From: Streptomyces cathayae
GTDB taxonomy: Bacteria > Actinomycetota > Actinomycetes > Streptomycetales > Streptomycetaceae
Assembly: GCF_029760955.1 (NCBI RefSeq)
Contig: NZ_CP121682.1
Coordinates: 5,952,001-6,016,000, forward strand
Length of the DNA stretch: 64,000 nucleotides
Direction of reading: 5' to 3'
Below are positions 43,894 to 51,576 of the stretch, one piece after another. The notes beneath the pieces are model-generated. The model was not told the DNA's origin. It saw only the letters and a program-made list of their open reading frames with translations, and searched no databases. The first letter of the stretch is position 1, and every line of letters starts with the position of its first letter. A program made the position numbers and the translations under genes.

Positions 43894-46398
43894 ATGTCCG
43901 TACTGACGCGCGACGAAGCGCACAACCGAGCACAGCTCCTCGACGTCCACCGCTACACGATCGAACTCGATCTCACCACCGGTGACGACACCTTCGACTC
44001 CCGCACCCAGATCCGCTTCACCGTCCTCACCGACCAGGACGACACGGACACCTTCGTCGAAGTCAAGCCCGCCGAGCTGCGCTCCGTCACCCTCGACGGA
44101 CACCCCCTCGACCCCGACACCCTCCACGGCAACCGACTGCCGCTCAAGGGCCTCACCCCCGGCGAACACGAACTGCACGTCGACGCCACCATGCACTACT
44201 CCCGCACCGGCGAAGGCATGCACCGCTTCACCGACCCCGCCGACGGCGAGACCTACGTCTACACCCAACTCTTCATGGACGACGTCCAACGCGTCTTCGC
44301 CGCCTTCGACCAACCCGACCTCAAAGCCGTCTTCGAGATGACCGTCACCGCCCCCCACCACTGGACCGTCCTCGCCAACGGCATCACCCGACACCTCGGC
44401 CAAGGCCGCTGGAAAGCAGCCCCCACCCCCCTCATCTCCACCTACCTCGTCGCCGTCGCCGCAGGCCCCTGGCACACCGTCCGCACCGAACACCGCGGCC
44501 TGCCCTTCGCCCTCCACTGCCGCCGCTCCCTCGCCCCCCACCTCGACACCGACGCCGACGAACTCCTCGACATCACCCGCGCCTGCTTCGACCGCTACCA
44601 CGAAAAATTCCAGGAACCCTACCCCTTCGACTCCTACGACCAGGCATTCGTCCCCGAATTCAACGCCGGCGCCATGGAAAACCCCGGACTCGTCACCTTC
44701 CGCGACGAATTCGTCTTCCGCTCCGCCGTCACCGACACCCAACGCCAGACCCGCGCCATGGTCATCGCCCACGAAATGGCCCACATGTGGTTCGGCGACC
44801 TCGTCACCCTCACCTGGTGGGACGACATCTGGCTCAACGAGTCCTTCGCCGAATACATGGGCTACCAGACCACCGCCGAAGCCACCCGCTTCGCCGACAC
44901 CTGGACCGACTTCGGCATCACCCGCAAACCCTGGGGATACGACGCCGACCAACGCCCCTCCACCCACCCCGTCGCCCCCGAAAACGTCCAGGACACCGCC
45001 TCCGCCCTCCTCAACTTCGACGGCATCTCCTACGCCAAGGGCGCCTCCGCACTACGCCAACTCGTCGCCTGGCTCGGCGAGAAGGACTTCCTCGCCGGCA
45101 TCAACACCCACATCGACCGGCACAAATTCGCCAACGCCACCCTCGCCGACTTCATCGACTCCCTCGCCTCCGCCACCGACCGCGACGTCCACGCCTGGGC
45201 CGACGCCTGGCTCCGCACCACCGGCGTCGACACCCTCACCCCCCACCTCCACACCGACAACGGACACCGGCACCTCACCGTCCGCCGCGCGGACGACGAC
45301 AGCCGCCCCCACCGCATCACCCTCGGCCTCTACGACCACGACCTCGACGACACCCGCGGCCTCACCCTCCGCACCCGCCTGGAAGCCGACCTCCCCTCCC
45401 ACGGCGACACCACCCTCAGCGCCCCGGGCCCACGCCCCGCCCTCCTCGTCCTCAACGACGGCGACCTCACCTACGCCAAGATCCGCTTCGACGACCACTC
45501 CTTCCGGACCATCCGCACCCACCTGTCCGGACTGCCCGACCCCCTCACCCGCGCCGTCGTCTGGAACGCCCTGCGCGACGCCGTCCGCGACGGCGACCTC
45601 CCCGCCGCCACCTACCTCGACATCGCCCGCACCCACCTCCCGCACGAAACCGACCCCGCCCTCGTCCAAGGCGCCCTCACCTTCGCCACCACCCACATCG
45701 CCGGCCGCTACACCACCCCCGAACAACGACCCGCCGCCCTCACCACCCTCACCGACCTGTGCCGCGACCTCATCCGCCGCACCGAGGACGGCGACCACCC
45801 CGACCTGCGCCTCATCGCCGTACGCCACCGCATCGACACCGCCGCCCACCCCGACACCATCGCCGCCTGGCTCGCCGACGGCACCGTCCCCGGCGGCCCC
45901 GAACTCGACCCCGAACTCCGCTGGCGCATCCTCACCCGCCTCGCCGTCCTCGACGCCACCGACGAAGCCACCATCGCCGCCGAACTCGCCCACGACCCCA
46001 GCGCCACCGGCCAGGAAGGCGCCGCCCGCTGCCGCGCCGCACTGCCCCACGAAGACACCAAGGCCCGCGCCTGGGACGCCATGTTCCACACCGACGACCT
46101 GTCCAACTACCTCTTCACCGCCACCGCCCAGGGCTTCTGGCAACCCGAACAGGCCGACCTCGTACGCCCCTACGTCGCCCGCTACTACAAGGACGCCGTC
46201 GCCCTCGCCGCCCGCCGCGGCCCCGCCATCGCCGAAGCCGCCGGCCACTGGGCCTTCCCCGTCCACGCCGTCGACCCCGAAACCCTCCGCCTCGGCGAGA
46301 AATGCCTCCGCAAGGCCGACCCGACCCCCGCCCTCCGCCGCAAACTCGTCGACCAGCTCGACGACCTGGCCCGAGCACTGCGCGTACGCCAGGCATAA
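43894..46398 (+). CDS. pepN: Aminopeptidase N (M1 family)
   Basis: The 834-residue cytoplasmic zinc aminopeptidase has the GAMEN substrate motif (NAGAMENPGLVTF), the zinc motif HEMAHMWFGD and the downstream Glu in WLNESFAEYMG. The C-terminal half is the helical ERAP1-like domain. Length is normal for actinobacterial PepN. It removes N-terminal residues in peptide turnover. ATG 43894 gives MSVLTRDEAHNRAQLLDV, the usual start. Confidence 0.96.
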   Translation: MSVLTRDEAHNRAQLLDVHRYTIELDLTTGDDTFDSRTQIRFTVLTDQDDTDTFVEVKPAELRSVTLDGHPLDPDTLHGNRLPLKGLTPGEHELHVDATMHYSRTGEGMHRFTDPADGETYVYTQLFMDDVQRVFAAFDQPDLKAVFEMTVTAPHHWTVLANGITRHLGQGRWKAAPTPLISTYLVAVAAGPWHTVRTEHRGLPFALHCRRSLAPHLDTDADELLDITRACFDRYHEKFQEPYPFDSYDQAFVPEFNAGAMENPGLVTFRDEFVFRSAVTDTQRQTRAMVIAHEMAHMWFGDLVTLTWWDDIWLNESFAEYMGYQTTAEATRFADTWTDFGITRKPWGYDADQRPSTHPVAPENVQDTASALLNFDGISYAKGASALRQLVAWLGEKDFLAGINTHIDRHKFANATLADFIDSLASATDRDVHAWADAWLRTTGVDTLTPHLHTDNGHRHLTVRRADDDSRPHRITLGLYDHDLDDTRGLTLRTRLEADLPSHGDTTLSAPGPRPALLVLNDGDLTYAKIRFDDHSFRTIRTHLSGLPDPLTRAVVWNALRDAVRDGDLPAATYLDIARTHLPHETDPALVQGALTFATTHIAGRYTTPEQRPAALTTLTDLCRDLIRRTEDGDHPDLRLIAVRHRIDTAAHPDTIAAWLADGTVPGGPELDPELRWRILTRLAVLDATDEATIAAELAHDPSATGQEGAARCRAALPHEDTKARAWDAMFHTDDLSNYLFTATAQGFWQPEQADLVRPYVARYYKDAVALAARRGPAIAEAAGHWAFPVHAVDPETLRLGEKCLRKADPTPALRRKLVDQLDDLARALRVRQA

Positions 46399-46523
46399 CC
46401 CGCGAACGACACGGACGCTTTGCCGTCGGGGGCGCCGCACCGCACGGAACCCCCGACCACGCGAACTCATGACCGACATACGACCGACATATGACTGACC
46501 TACGACCGGCTTATGAGTAGCAG

Positions 46524-46585
46524 TCATGAATGCTCATACGAGCATCCGGTCGCACAATTCAACCCTTGTCCATAAGCATTCATGA
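46524..46585. promoter_or_regulatory. Inverted repeats upstream of pyk
   Basis: TCATGAATGCT (46524-46534) and AGCATTCATGA (46575-46585) are perfect 11-bp arms 40 nt apart. Nested in the left arm is ATGCTC-4 nt-GAGCAT (46530-46545). The region is markedly AT-rich and preceded by near-repeats of ACGACCGACAT (46468-46515). It may hold operator sites. Confidence 0.5.
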
Positions 46586-46637
46586 GCAGTCCGCCGAACG
46601 GACACATACGACCTCATCGCTACCCATCGGTAAGCCC

Positions 46638-46643
46638 TAGGCT
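46638..46643 (+). promoter_or_regulatory. -10 element TAGGCT before pyk
   Basis: TAGGCT ends 6 nt before the pyk ATG at 46650. No ribosome-binding site is present, so the message is probably leaderless. Confidence 0.55.
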
Positions 46644-46649
46644 CACACC

Positions 46650-48086
46650 ATGCGCCGAGCAAAAATCGTCTGCACGCTGGGGCCCGCCACCGACACATAC
46701 GACCAGATCAAACACCTGGTCGACGCCGGAATGGACGTCGCCCGACTCAACCTCAGCCACGGCACCCACGCCGAGCACGAGGAGCGCTACCACCGCGTAC
46801 GAAAGGCCGCCGACGAAACCGGCCGCAGCGTCGGCCTCCTCGCCGACCTCCAAGGCCCGAAAATCAGACTCGGCCACTTCACCGAAGGCCCCGTACTCCT
46901 CGAACGCGGCGACACCTTCACCATCACCGTCGAAGACGGCGCCCAAGGCGACCGCCACAGCAGCGGCACCACCCACGCCGGCCTCGCAGACGACGTCACC
47001 CCCGGCGAACGCATCCTCATCGACGACGGCAGAGTCACCCTCGAAGTCACCGGCGTCGACGGCCCCCGCGTCCGCACCACCGTCATCGAAGGCGGCATGG
47101 TCTCCGACCACAAAGGCCTCAACCTCCCCGGCGTCGCCGTCTCCGTCCCCGCCCTCTCCAAAAAAGACGAAGACGACCTCCGCTGGGCCCTGCGCACCGG
47201 ATTCGACGTCATCGCCCTCTCCTTCGTACGCAGCGGACGCGACATCAAGGACGTCCACCGCATCATGGAGGAAGAAGGCCGCCGGCTCCCCGTCATCGCC
47301 AAAATCGAAAAACCCCAGGCCGTCGAGAACATCGACGACATCGTGGCCGCCTTCGACGCCGTGATGATCGCCCGCGGAGACCTCGGCGTCGAAATGCCAC
47401 TCGAACAAGTCCCCATCGTTCAAAAACGCGCCATCAAACTCGCCAAACGCAATGCCAAACCGGTCATCGTCGCCACCCAAATGCTCGACTCGATGATCGA
47501 CAACGCCCGCCCCACCCGCGCCGAAGCCTCCGACGTCGCCAACGCCGTCCTCGACGGCGCCGACGCCGTCATGCTCTCCGGCGAAACCAGCGTCGGCAAA
47601 CACGCCATCCGCACCGTCCGCACCATGGCCCGCATCATCGAAGCAGCAGAGGAGGACCTCCTCGCCAAAGGCCTCCCACCCCTCACCGAACGCAACAAAC
47701 CCCGCACCCAGGGCGGCGCCGTGGCCCGCGCGGCAGCGGAAATCGGCGACTTCCTCGACGCCAGGTTCCTCGTCGCCTTCACCCAGTCCGGCGACACCGC
47801 CCGACGCCTCTCCCGCTACCGCTCACCCATCCCCCTCCTCGCCTTCACCACCGACCCCGCCACCCGCTCCCGGCTCAGCCTCACCTGGGGCGTCGAAACC
47901 TTCCTCGGCCCTCACGTCGACACCACCGACGCCATGGTCGACCAGGTCGACGAGCTCCTCCTGCGGTACGCCCGCTGCGAGAAGGGCGACACGGTCGTCA
48001 TCACGGCCGGCTCCCCTCCGGGAGTCCCCGGCACGACCAACCTCGTCCGCGTCCACCACATCGGCGAGGACGACACCCTCAAGTAG
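46650..48086 (+). CDS. pyk: Pyruvate kinase
   Basis: The 478-residue glycolytic enzyme transfers phosphate from PEP to ADP. It has KIVCTLGPATDTYDQIKHLVDAGMDVARLNLSHG, the catalytic Lys in VIAKIEKPQAVENID, the metal site ARGDLGVEMPLE, ATQMLDSMIDN, and SGETSVGKHA. The C-terminal regulatory domain is complete. Codon bias is strong, as for a highly expressed gene. Confidence 0.97.
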   Translation: MRRAKIVCTLGPATDTYDQIKHLVDAGMDVARLNLSHGTHAEHEERYHRVRKAADETGRSVGLLADLQGPKIRLGHFTEGPVLLERGDTFTITVEDGAQGDRHSSGTTHAGLADDVTPGERILIDDGRVTLEVTGVDGPRVRTTVIEGGMVSDHKGLNLPGVAVSVPALSKKDEDDLRWALRTGFDVIALSFVRSGRDIKDVHRIMEEEGRRLPVIAKIEKPQAVENIDDIVAAFDAVMIARGDLGVEMPLEQVPIVQKRAIKLAKRNAKPVIVATQMLDSMIDNARPTRAEASDVANAVLDGADAVMLSGETSVGKHAIRTVRTMARIIEAAEEDLLAKGLPPLTERNKPRTQGGAVARAAAEIGDFLDARFLVAFTQSGDTARRLSRYRSPIPLLAFTTDPATRSRLSLTWGVETFLGPHVDTTDAMVDQVDELLLRYARCEKGDTVVITAGSPPGVPGTTNLVRVHHIGEDDTLK

Positions 48087-48104
48087 CCTCACCGGGGCCC
48101 CGGT

Positions 48105-48860
48105 TCAGTACTTGGGCCCCACATGACGGTCCATGAGGGCGACGGAGGCCTTCTTGGCGACGGAGATGTTGAAGGGGGCACCGCCCCGGGTGCAGTGCGT
48201 CCACTCGACACCGAGCCGGTCCAGGGCATCGGTGTACAGCCTCCGGATGTCGTCCGACTTGTTGGTGAAGAAGTACCGGGGGTACTCGTAGCGCTTCCGC
48301 TCACCGCCGACCACCCGGGTGGTCCAGTTGGTGATCCGGCACCCGTCGGAGTGAACGAGACCGCGGACGAACTCCCACGGGTGAGCGTCGACGACGGCCC
48401 GCTGCCAGGGCTCGAGGACGATCAGGCGCTCGTGCTTCTTGCCCGGGCCGTGCTGGGGGAAGAGTTGTGGCCAGTAGGGGGAGTAGCTGGTGACTGCCAC
48501 ACAGCCCTGCTTCGGCTGGACGTAGATGCCGATGCCGGGGCGGACTCGGCAAATGGCTTCACGGCACTGTTCGATCAACCCTGGCCACGCGTCCGCGCAG
48601 GCGATCCGCAGGTAGTAGCCGGAACGCGGGTGCGCGCTGATGCAGCCATCGCCGAGGTAGAGGCCCAGAAGATAGGTGTAGGCGTACTCATCGGCAGGTG
48701 GCCCTGGGGCGGGAGACGTCATTCGAGGCAGGGGCTCCAGGCGGTGCTGCCAGGACCTGATCGCGGCGCGCGAGATGCCTGTCTCGTGGCTCACCGAGTT
48801 GAGACTGCGGCCCTGGGCCACCAGGGCGAGTGCTTGCTTGCGAGTGCTGAGGTCGTACAT
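48105..48860 (-). CDS. Stand-alone LAGLIDADG-like protein with N-terminal helix-turn-helix
   Basis: The 251-residue protein has an N-terminal HTH (residues 4-42; RKQALALVAQGRSLNSVSHETGISRAAIRSW) like homeodomain/resolvase-type DNA-binding modules. Two LAGLIDADG motifs follow: LLGLYLGDG (64-72, Asp71) and FVRGLVHSDG (164-173, Asp172), both with the acidic catalytic residue. It is not inside an intron or intein. It may be a free homing endonuclease or a domesticated regulator. It lies beside an odd tRNA gene. ATG 48860 is preferred over GTG 48893; neither has a strong ribosome-binding site. Confidence 0.78.
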   Translation of the reverse strand: MYDLSTRKQALALVAQGRSLNSVSHETGISRAAIRSWQHRLEPLPRMTSPAPGPPADEYAYTYLLGLYLGDGCISAHPRSGYYLRIACADAWPGLIEQCREAICRVRPGIGIYVQPKQGCVAVTSYSPYWPQLFPQHGPGKKHERLIVLEPWQRAVVDAHPWEFVRGLVHSDGCRITNWTTRVVGGERKRYEYPRYFFTNKSDDIRRLYTDALDRLGVEWTHCTRGGAPFNISVAKKASVALMDRHVGPKY

Positions 48861-48965
48861 GTGCACACCGTGCGCCAATGACCGCAGTGACACGCAATAA
48901 AAGGCGGACGTTCACGCGAACGTGGACACTGACCCGGGAGCGTAATCTTGGAAACGAAGGAAAAG

Positions 48966-49040
48966 TGCCCCGGGTGGGATTCGAACCCACACTGTCGGTG
49001 GTTTGAGCACCGCTTCTCTAACCAGTTGGAATACCGGGGC
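48966..49040 (-). tRNA. tRNA with CAA (Leu) anticodon but class-I structure
   Basis: The 75-nt tRNA has a 7-bp acceptor GCCCCGG/CCGGGGC, discriminator A, D-loop AACTGGTTAG on a short 3-bp D stem (TTC/GAA), anticodon stem CGGTG/CACCG with loop CTCAAAC giving anticodon CAA, a 5-nt variable loop ACAGT, and T arm GTGGG TTCGAAT CCCAC. CCA is not encoded; CTTTT follows. Bacterial tRNA-Leu normally has a long variable arm, which is missing. Software would probably call it tRNA-Leu(CAA), but the true charging is uncertain. Confidence 0.85.
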
Positions 49041-49144
49041 CTATGAAACGAAGGTTGGCGGTCACCCGCCGTGCCCCCACCTTACCGCAGCTGGGTACGC
49101 TCTTGTCAGCAGTACCGGTCTGCCCCGCACCAAGGAGCCCCCAC

Positions 49145-49801
49145 GTGAGCGTCCCCGAGTTGCCCCAGCCAGTAGACGCGTCCGACGACGACAAGTCGCA
49201 CGTGCCTCCGATGACGACGCGCGTCGTCATCGCCGAGGACGAGGCGCTGATCCGGCTCGATCTCAAGGAGATGCTGGAGGAGGAGGGGTACACCGTCGTC
49301 GGTGAGGCCGGTGACGGTGAGCGGGCGGTGGAGCTGGCGCGGGAGCACCGGCCGGATCTGGTGATCCTCGATGTGAAGATGCCGAAGCTGGACGGTATCT
49401 CGGCGGCGGAGAAGATCGCCGAGGAGAGTATCGCGCCGGTGTTGATGCTGACGGCGTTCTCGCAGCGTGATCTGGTGGAGCGGGCGCGGGACGCGGGGGC
49501 GATGGCGTATCTGGTGAAGCCGTTCTCGAAGAGTGATGTGGTGCCGGCGATCGAGATGGCGGTGTCGCGGTTCACGGAGTTGCGGGAGCTGGAGCGTGAG
49601 GTCGCGGATCTGAGTCTGCGGCTGGAGACGCGGAAGCTGGTGGACCGGGCGAAGTCGGTGTTGCAGACGGTGTACGGGCTGTCGGAGCCGGCGGCGTTCC
49701 GGTGGATCCAGAAGACGTCGATGGATCGGCGGATGTCGATGCAGCAGGTGGCGCAGGCGGTCATCGACGACGCGGCGGAGAAGAAGGCGGCGAAGGGTTA
49801 G
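49145..49801 (+). CDS. ANTAR-domain response regulator (PdtaR-like)
   Basis: The 218-residue protein has a receiver domain with acidic pocket EDE (31-33), phosphoacceptor Asp76 in DLVILDVKMP, then LTAF and LVKPF. A coiled-coil linker (ELRELEREVADLSLRLETRK) leads to an ANTAR RNA-binding domain (KLVDRAKSVLQTVYGLSEPAAFRWIQKTSMDRRMSMQQVAQAVI). It would act as an antiterminator on hairpin RNAs. GTG 49145 has AAGGAG about 8 nt upstream; an ATG at residue 23 is an alternative. No kinase gene is adjacent. Confidence 0.92.
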   Translation: MSVPELPQPVDASDDDKSHVPPMTTRVVIAEDEALIRLDLKEMLEEEGYTVVGEAGDGERAVELAREHRPDLVILDVKMPKLDGISAAEKIAEESIAPVLMLTAFSQRDLVERARDAGAMAYLVKPFSKSDVVPAIEMAVSRFTELRELEREVADLSLRLETRKLVDRAKSVLQTVYGLSEPAAFRWIQKTSMDRRMSMQQVAQAVIDDAAEKKAAKG

Positions 49802-49815
49802 AGGTGGGTATGGGT

Positions 49816-49857
49816 GAGGCCCGCGTTCCCTGGTGGGGGCGCGGGCCTCGGGGTTTT
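49816..49857. terminator. Terminator between the ANTAR regulator and livF
   Basis: GAGGCCCGCG and CGCGGGCCTC form a 10-bp stem with a 14-nt loop, followed by GGGGTTTT. It lies in the 72-nt gap between convergent genes. Confidence 0.7.
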
Positions 49858-49873
49858 CCGGGGTGGGTGGGGG

Positions 49874-50590
49874 TCAGTCGACGCCGAGGTAGGCCTTGCG
49901 GACGGATTCGTCGTGGAGGAGGTTCTGTCCGGTTCCGGAGAGGACGATGTTGCCGACTTCCATGACGTGGCCGTGGTCGGCGAGGGAGAGGGCGGCCTGG
50001 GCGTTCTGTTCGACGAGCAGGATGGTGGTGCCCTGGGCCTTGAGTTCGGCGATGGTGGCCATGATTTTCTGCATCATGATCGGTGAGAGGCCCATGGAGG
50101 GTTCGTCGAGCATGAGGAGTTTGGGCTGGGACATGAGTGCCCTGCCCATGGCGAGCATTTGTTGTTCTCCGCCGGAGAGGGTGCCTGCGGCCTGCTTGCG
50201 GCGTTCTCCGAGGATGGGGAAGAGGTCGTAGGAGCGTTGGATGTCCTTCTCGATGCCTGCCTTGTCGTTGCGGAGGAAGGCGCCGAGGCGGAGGTTGTCC
50301 TCGATGGACATGCGGGGGAAGATGTGCCGGCCTTCGGGGGAGTGGGCGAGGCCGAGGGCGACGATGTCGTGCGCCGGGGTTTTCTTGAGTGATTTGCCGT
50401 TGAACTTGATCTGGCCGCCGACCGGCTTGAGGAGGCCGGAGAGGGTGCGCAGGGTGGTGGTTTTGCCGGCGCCGTTGGTGCCGATGAGGGTGACGACTTC
50501 GCCGGCTTCGACCTTGAAGGAGATCCCCTTGACGGCTTGGATCTTGCCGTAGGCGACTTTGAGGTCTTCGACTTCGAGGAGTGCGGTCAT
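49874..50590 (-). CDS. livF: Branched-chain amino acid ABC transporter ATPase LivF
   Basis: The 238-residue ATPase has Walker A GTNGAGKTT, signature TLSGGEQQML, Walker B LLMLDEPSMGLSP and ILLVEQNAQAAL, all diagnostic of LivF. It energises import of Leu/Ile/Val or related amino acids together with LivG. It is the last gene of the liv operon. Its ATG overlaps the livG stop by 4 nt. Confidence 0.95.
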   Translation of the reverse strand: MTALLEVEDLKVAYGKIQAVKGISFKVEAGEVVTLIGTNGAGKTTTLRTLSGLLKPVGGQIKFNGKSLKKTPAHDIVALGLAHSPEGRHIFPRMSIEDNLRLGAFLRNDKAGIEKDIQRSYDLFPILGERRKQAAGTLSGGEQQMLAMGRALMSQPKLLMLDEPSMGLSPIMMQKIMATIAELKAQGTTILLVEQNAQAALSLADHGHVMEVGNIVLSGTGQNLLHDESVRKAYLGVD

Positions 50591-51573
50591 CGGTCGTTCT
50601 CCTTGCCGGGCGCGGCGTCCGTGGTGGCCTCGGCGGCATCGGCGTCTGTCGTGGTGTCGGCCGCTGTCCCGGCCTCTGCCTCGGCCTGGGTCTCGGCCTG
50701 CGTCTCGGCCTGTGCTTCGGCTCTCTCGACCTCGGCGATCTCCTCCTCGCCGGGCGCTCCTTCGAAGGGCTCGCCGAGGTAGGCGGCGATGACGCGTTCG
50801 TCCTGCTGGACGGTGGCGCTGTCGCCTTCGATGAGCTTTTCGCCCTGGACGAGTACGGCGACGCGGTCGCAGAGGTTCATGATGAACCGCATGTCGTGCT
50901 CGATGACGAGGATGGCGATGCCCATGTCCCGGATGGCGAAGATCAGTTCTTCGGTGGCGCGGGTTTCCTGCGGGTTCATGCCGGCGGTGGGCTCGTCGAG
51001 GAGCAGCAGGCCGGGTTCGCTGGCCAGGGCGCGGGCGATCTCGAGTTTGCGCTGTTCGCCGTAGGGCAGATTGCGTGAGAGGTGGTCGGCCTTGTGGGCG
51101 AGGCCGACGAACTCGAGGAGTTCCATGGCGCGTTCGCGGGAGGCGGCTTCGGCCTTGTGGAAGCCGGGGCCGCGCAGCAGGGCGGACCAGAGTCCTTCCT
51201 TGGTGCGGGTGTGCCGGCCGACGAGCACGTTTTCCAGGACCGTCATGTTGGCGAACAGGCGGATGTTCTGGAAGGTGCGGGCGATGCCGGCCGCGGTGAC
51301 CTTGAAGGACTTGGGCGGCAGGACCTTGTCCTTGTAGCGGACTTCGCCCTCGGTGGGGATGTAGAGGCCGGTCAGGCAGTTGAAGAAGGTGGTCTTGCCG
51401 GCACCGTTGGGGCCGATGAGTCCGACGATCTCGCCGCTGTTGACGGTGAGGTCGACTCCGCGTACGGCGGTGAGGCCGCCGAAGCGCATGGTGACGCCCC
51501 GTGCGTCGAGGACGGTCTCGCGGGGGGCGGTCGCGTCGGGCGTGGCGCCCTGGGTGGTGGTGTCGGTTGTCAT
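50587..51573 (-). CDS. livG: Branched-chain amino acid ABC transporter ATPase LivG
   Basis: The 328-residue ATPase shows GLIGPNGAGKTTFFNCLTGLY (Walker A), NLPYGEQRKLEIARAL (signature region), LLLDEPTAGMNPQE and LVIEHDMRFIMNLCDRV, typical of LivG. The last 60 residues are an acidic Ala/Glu/Thr-rich tail (AEAQAETQAETQAEAEAG) not found in E. coli LivG. It follows livM by 3 nt and overlaps livF. Confidence 0.95.
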   Translation of the reverse strand: MTTDTTTQGATPDATAPRETVLDARGVTMRFGGLTAVRGVDLTVNSGEIVGLIGPNGAGKTTFFNCLTGLYIPTEGEVRYKDKVLPPKSFKVTAAGIARTFQNIRLFANMTVLENVLVGRHTRTKEGLWSALLRGPGFHKAEAASRERAMELLEFVGLAHKADHLSRNLPYGEQRKLEIARALASEPGLLLLDEPTAGMNPQETRATEELIFAIRDMGIAILVIEHDMRFIMNLCDRVAVLVQGEKLIEGDSATVQQDERVIAAYLGEPFEGAPGEEEIAEVERAEAQAETQAETQAEAEAGTAADTTTDADAAEATTDAAPGKENDR

Positions 51574-51576
51574 GGG

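Noticed and set aside
46399..46649. CRISPR-like or transposon-end repeats before pyk
   Set aside because: The repeats are few, imperfect and unevenly spaced, with no cas gene, target duplication or transposase nearby.
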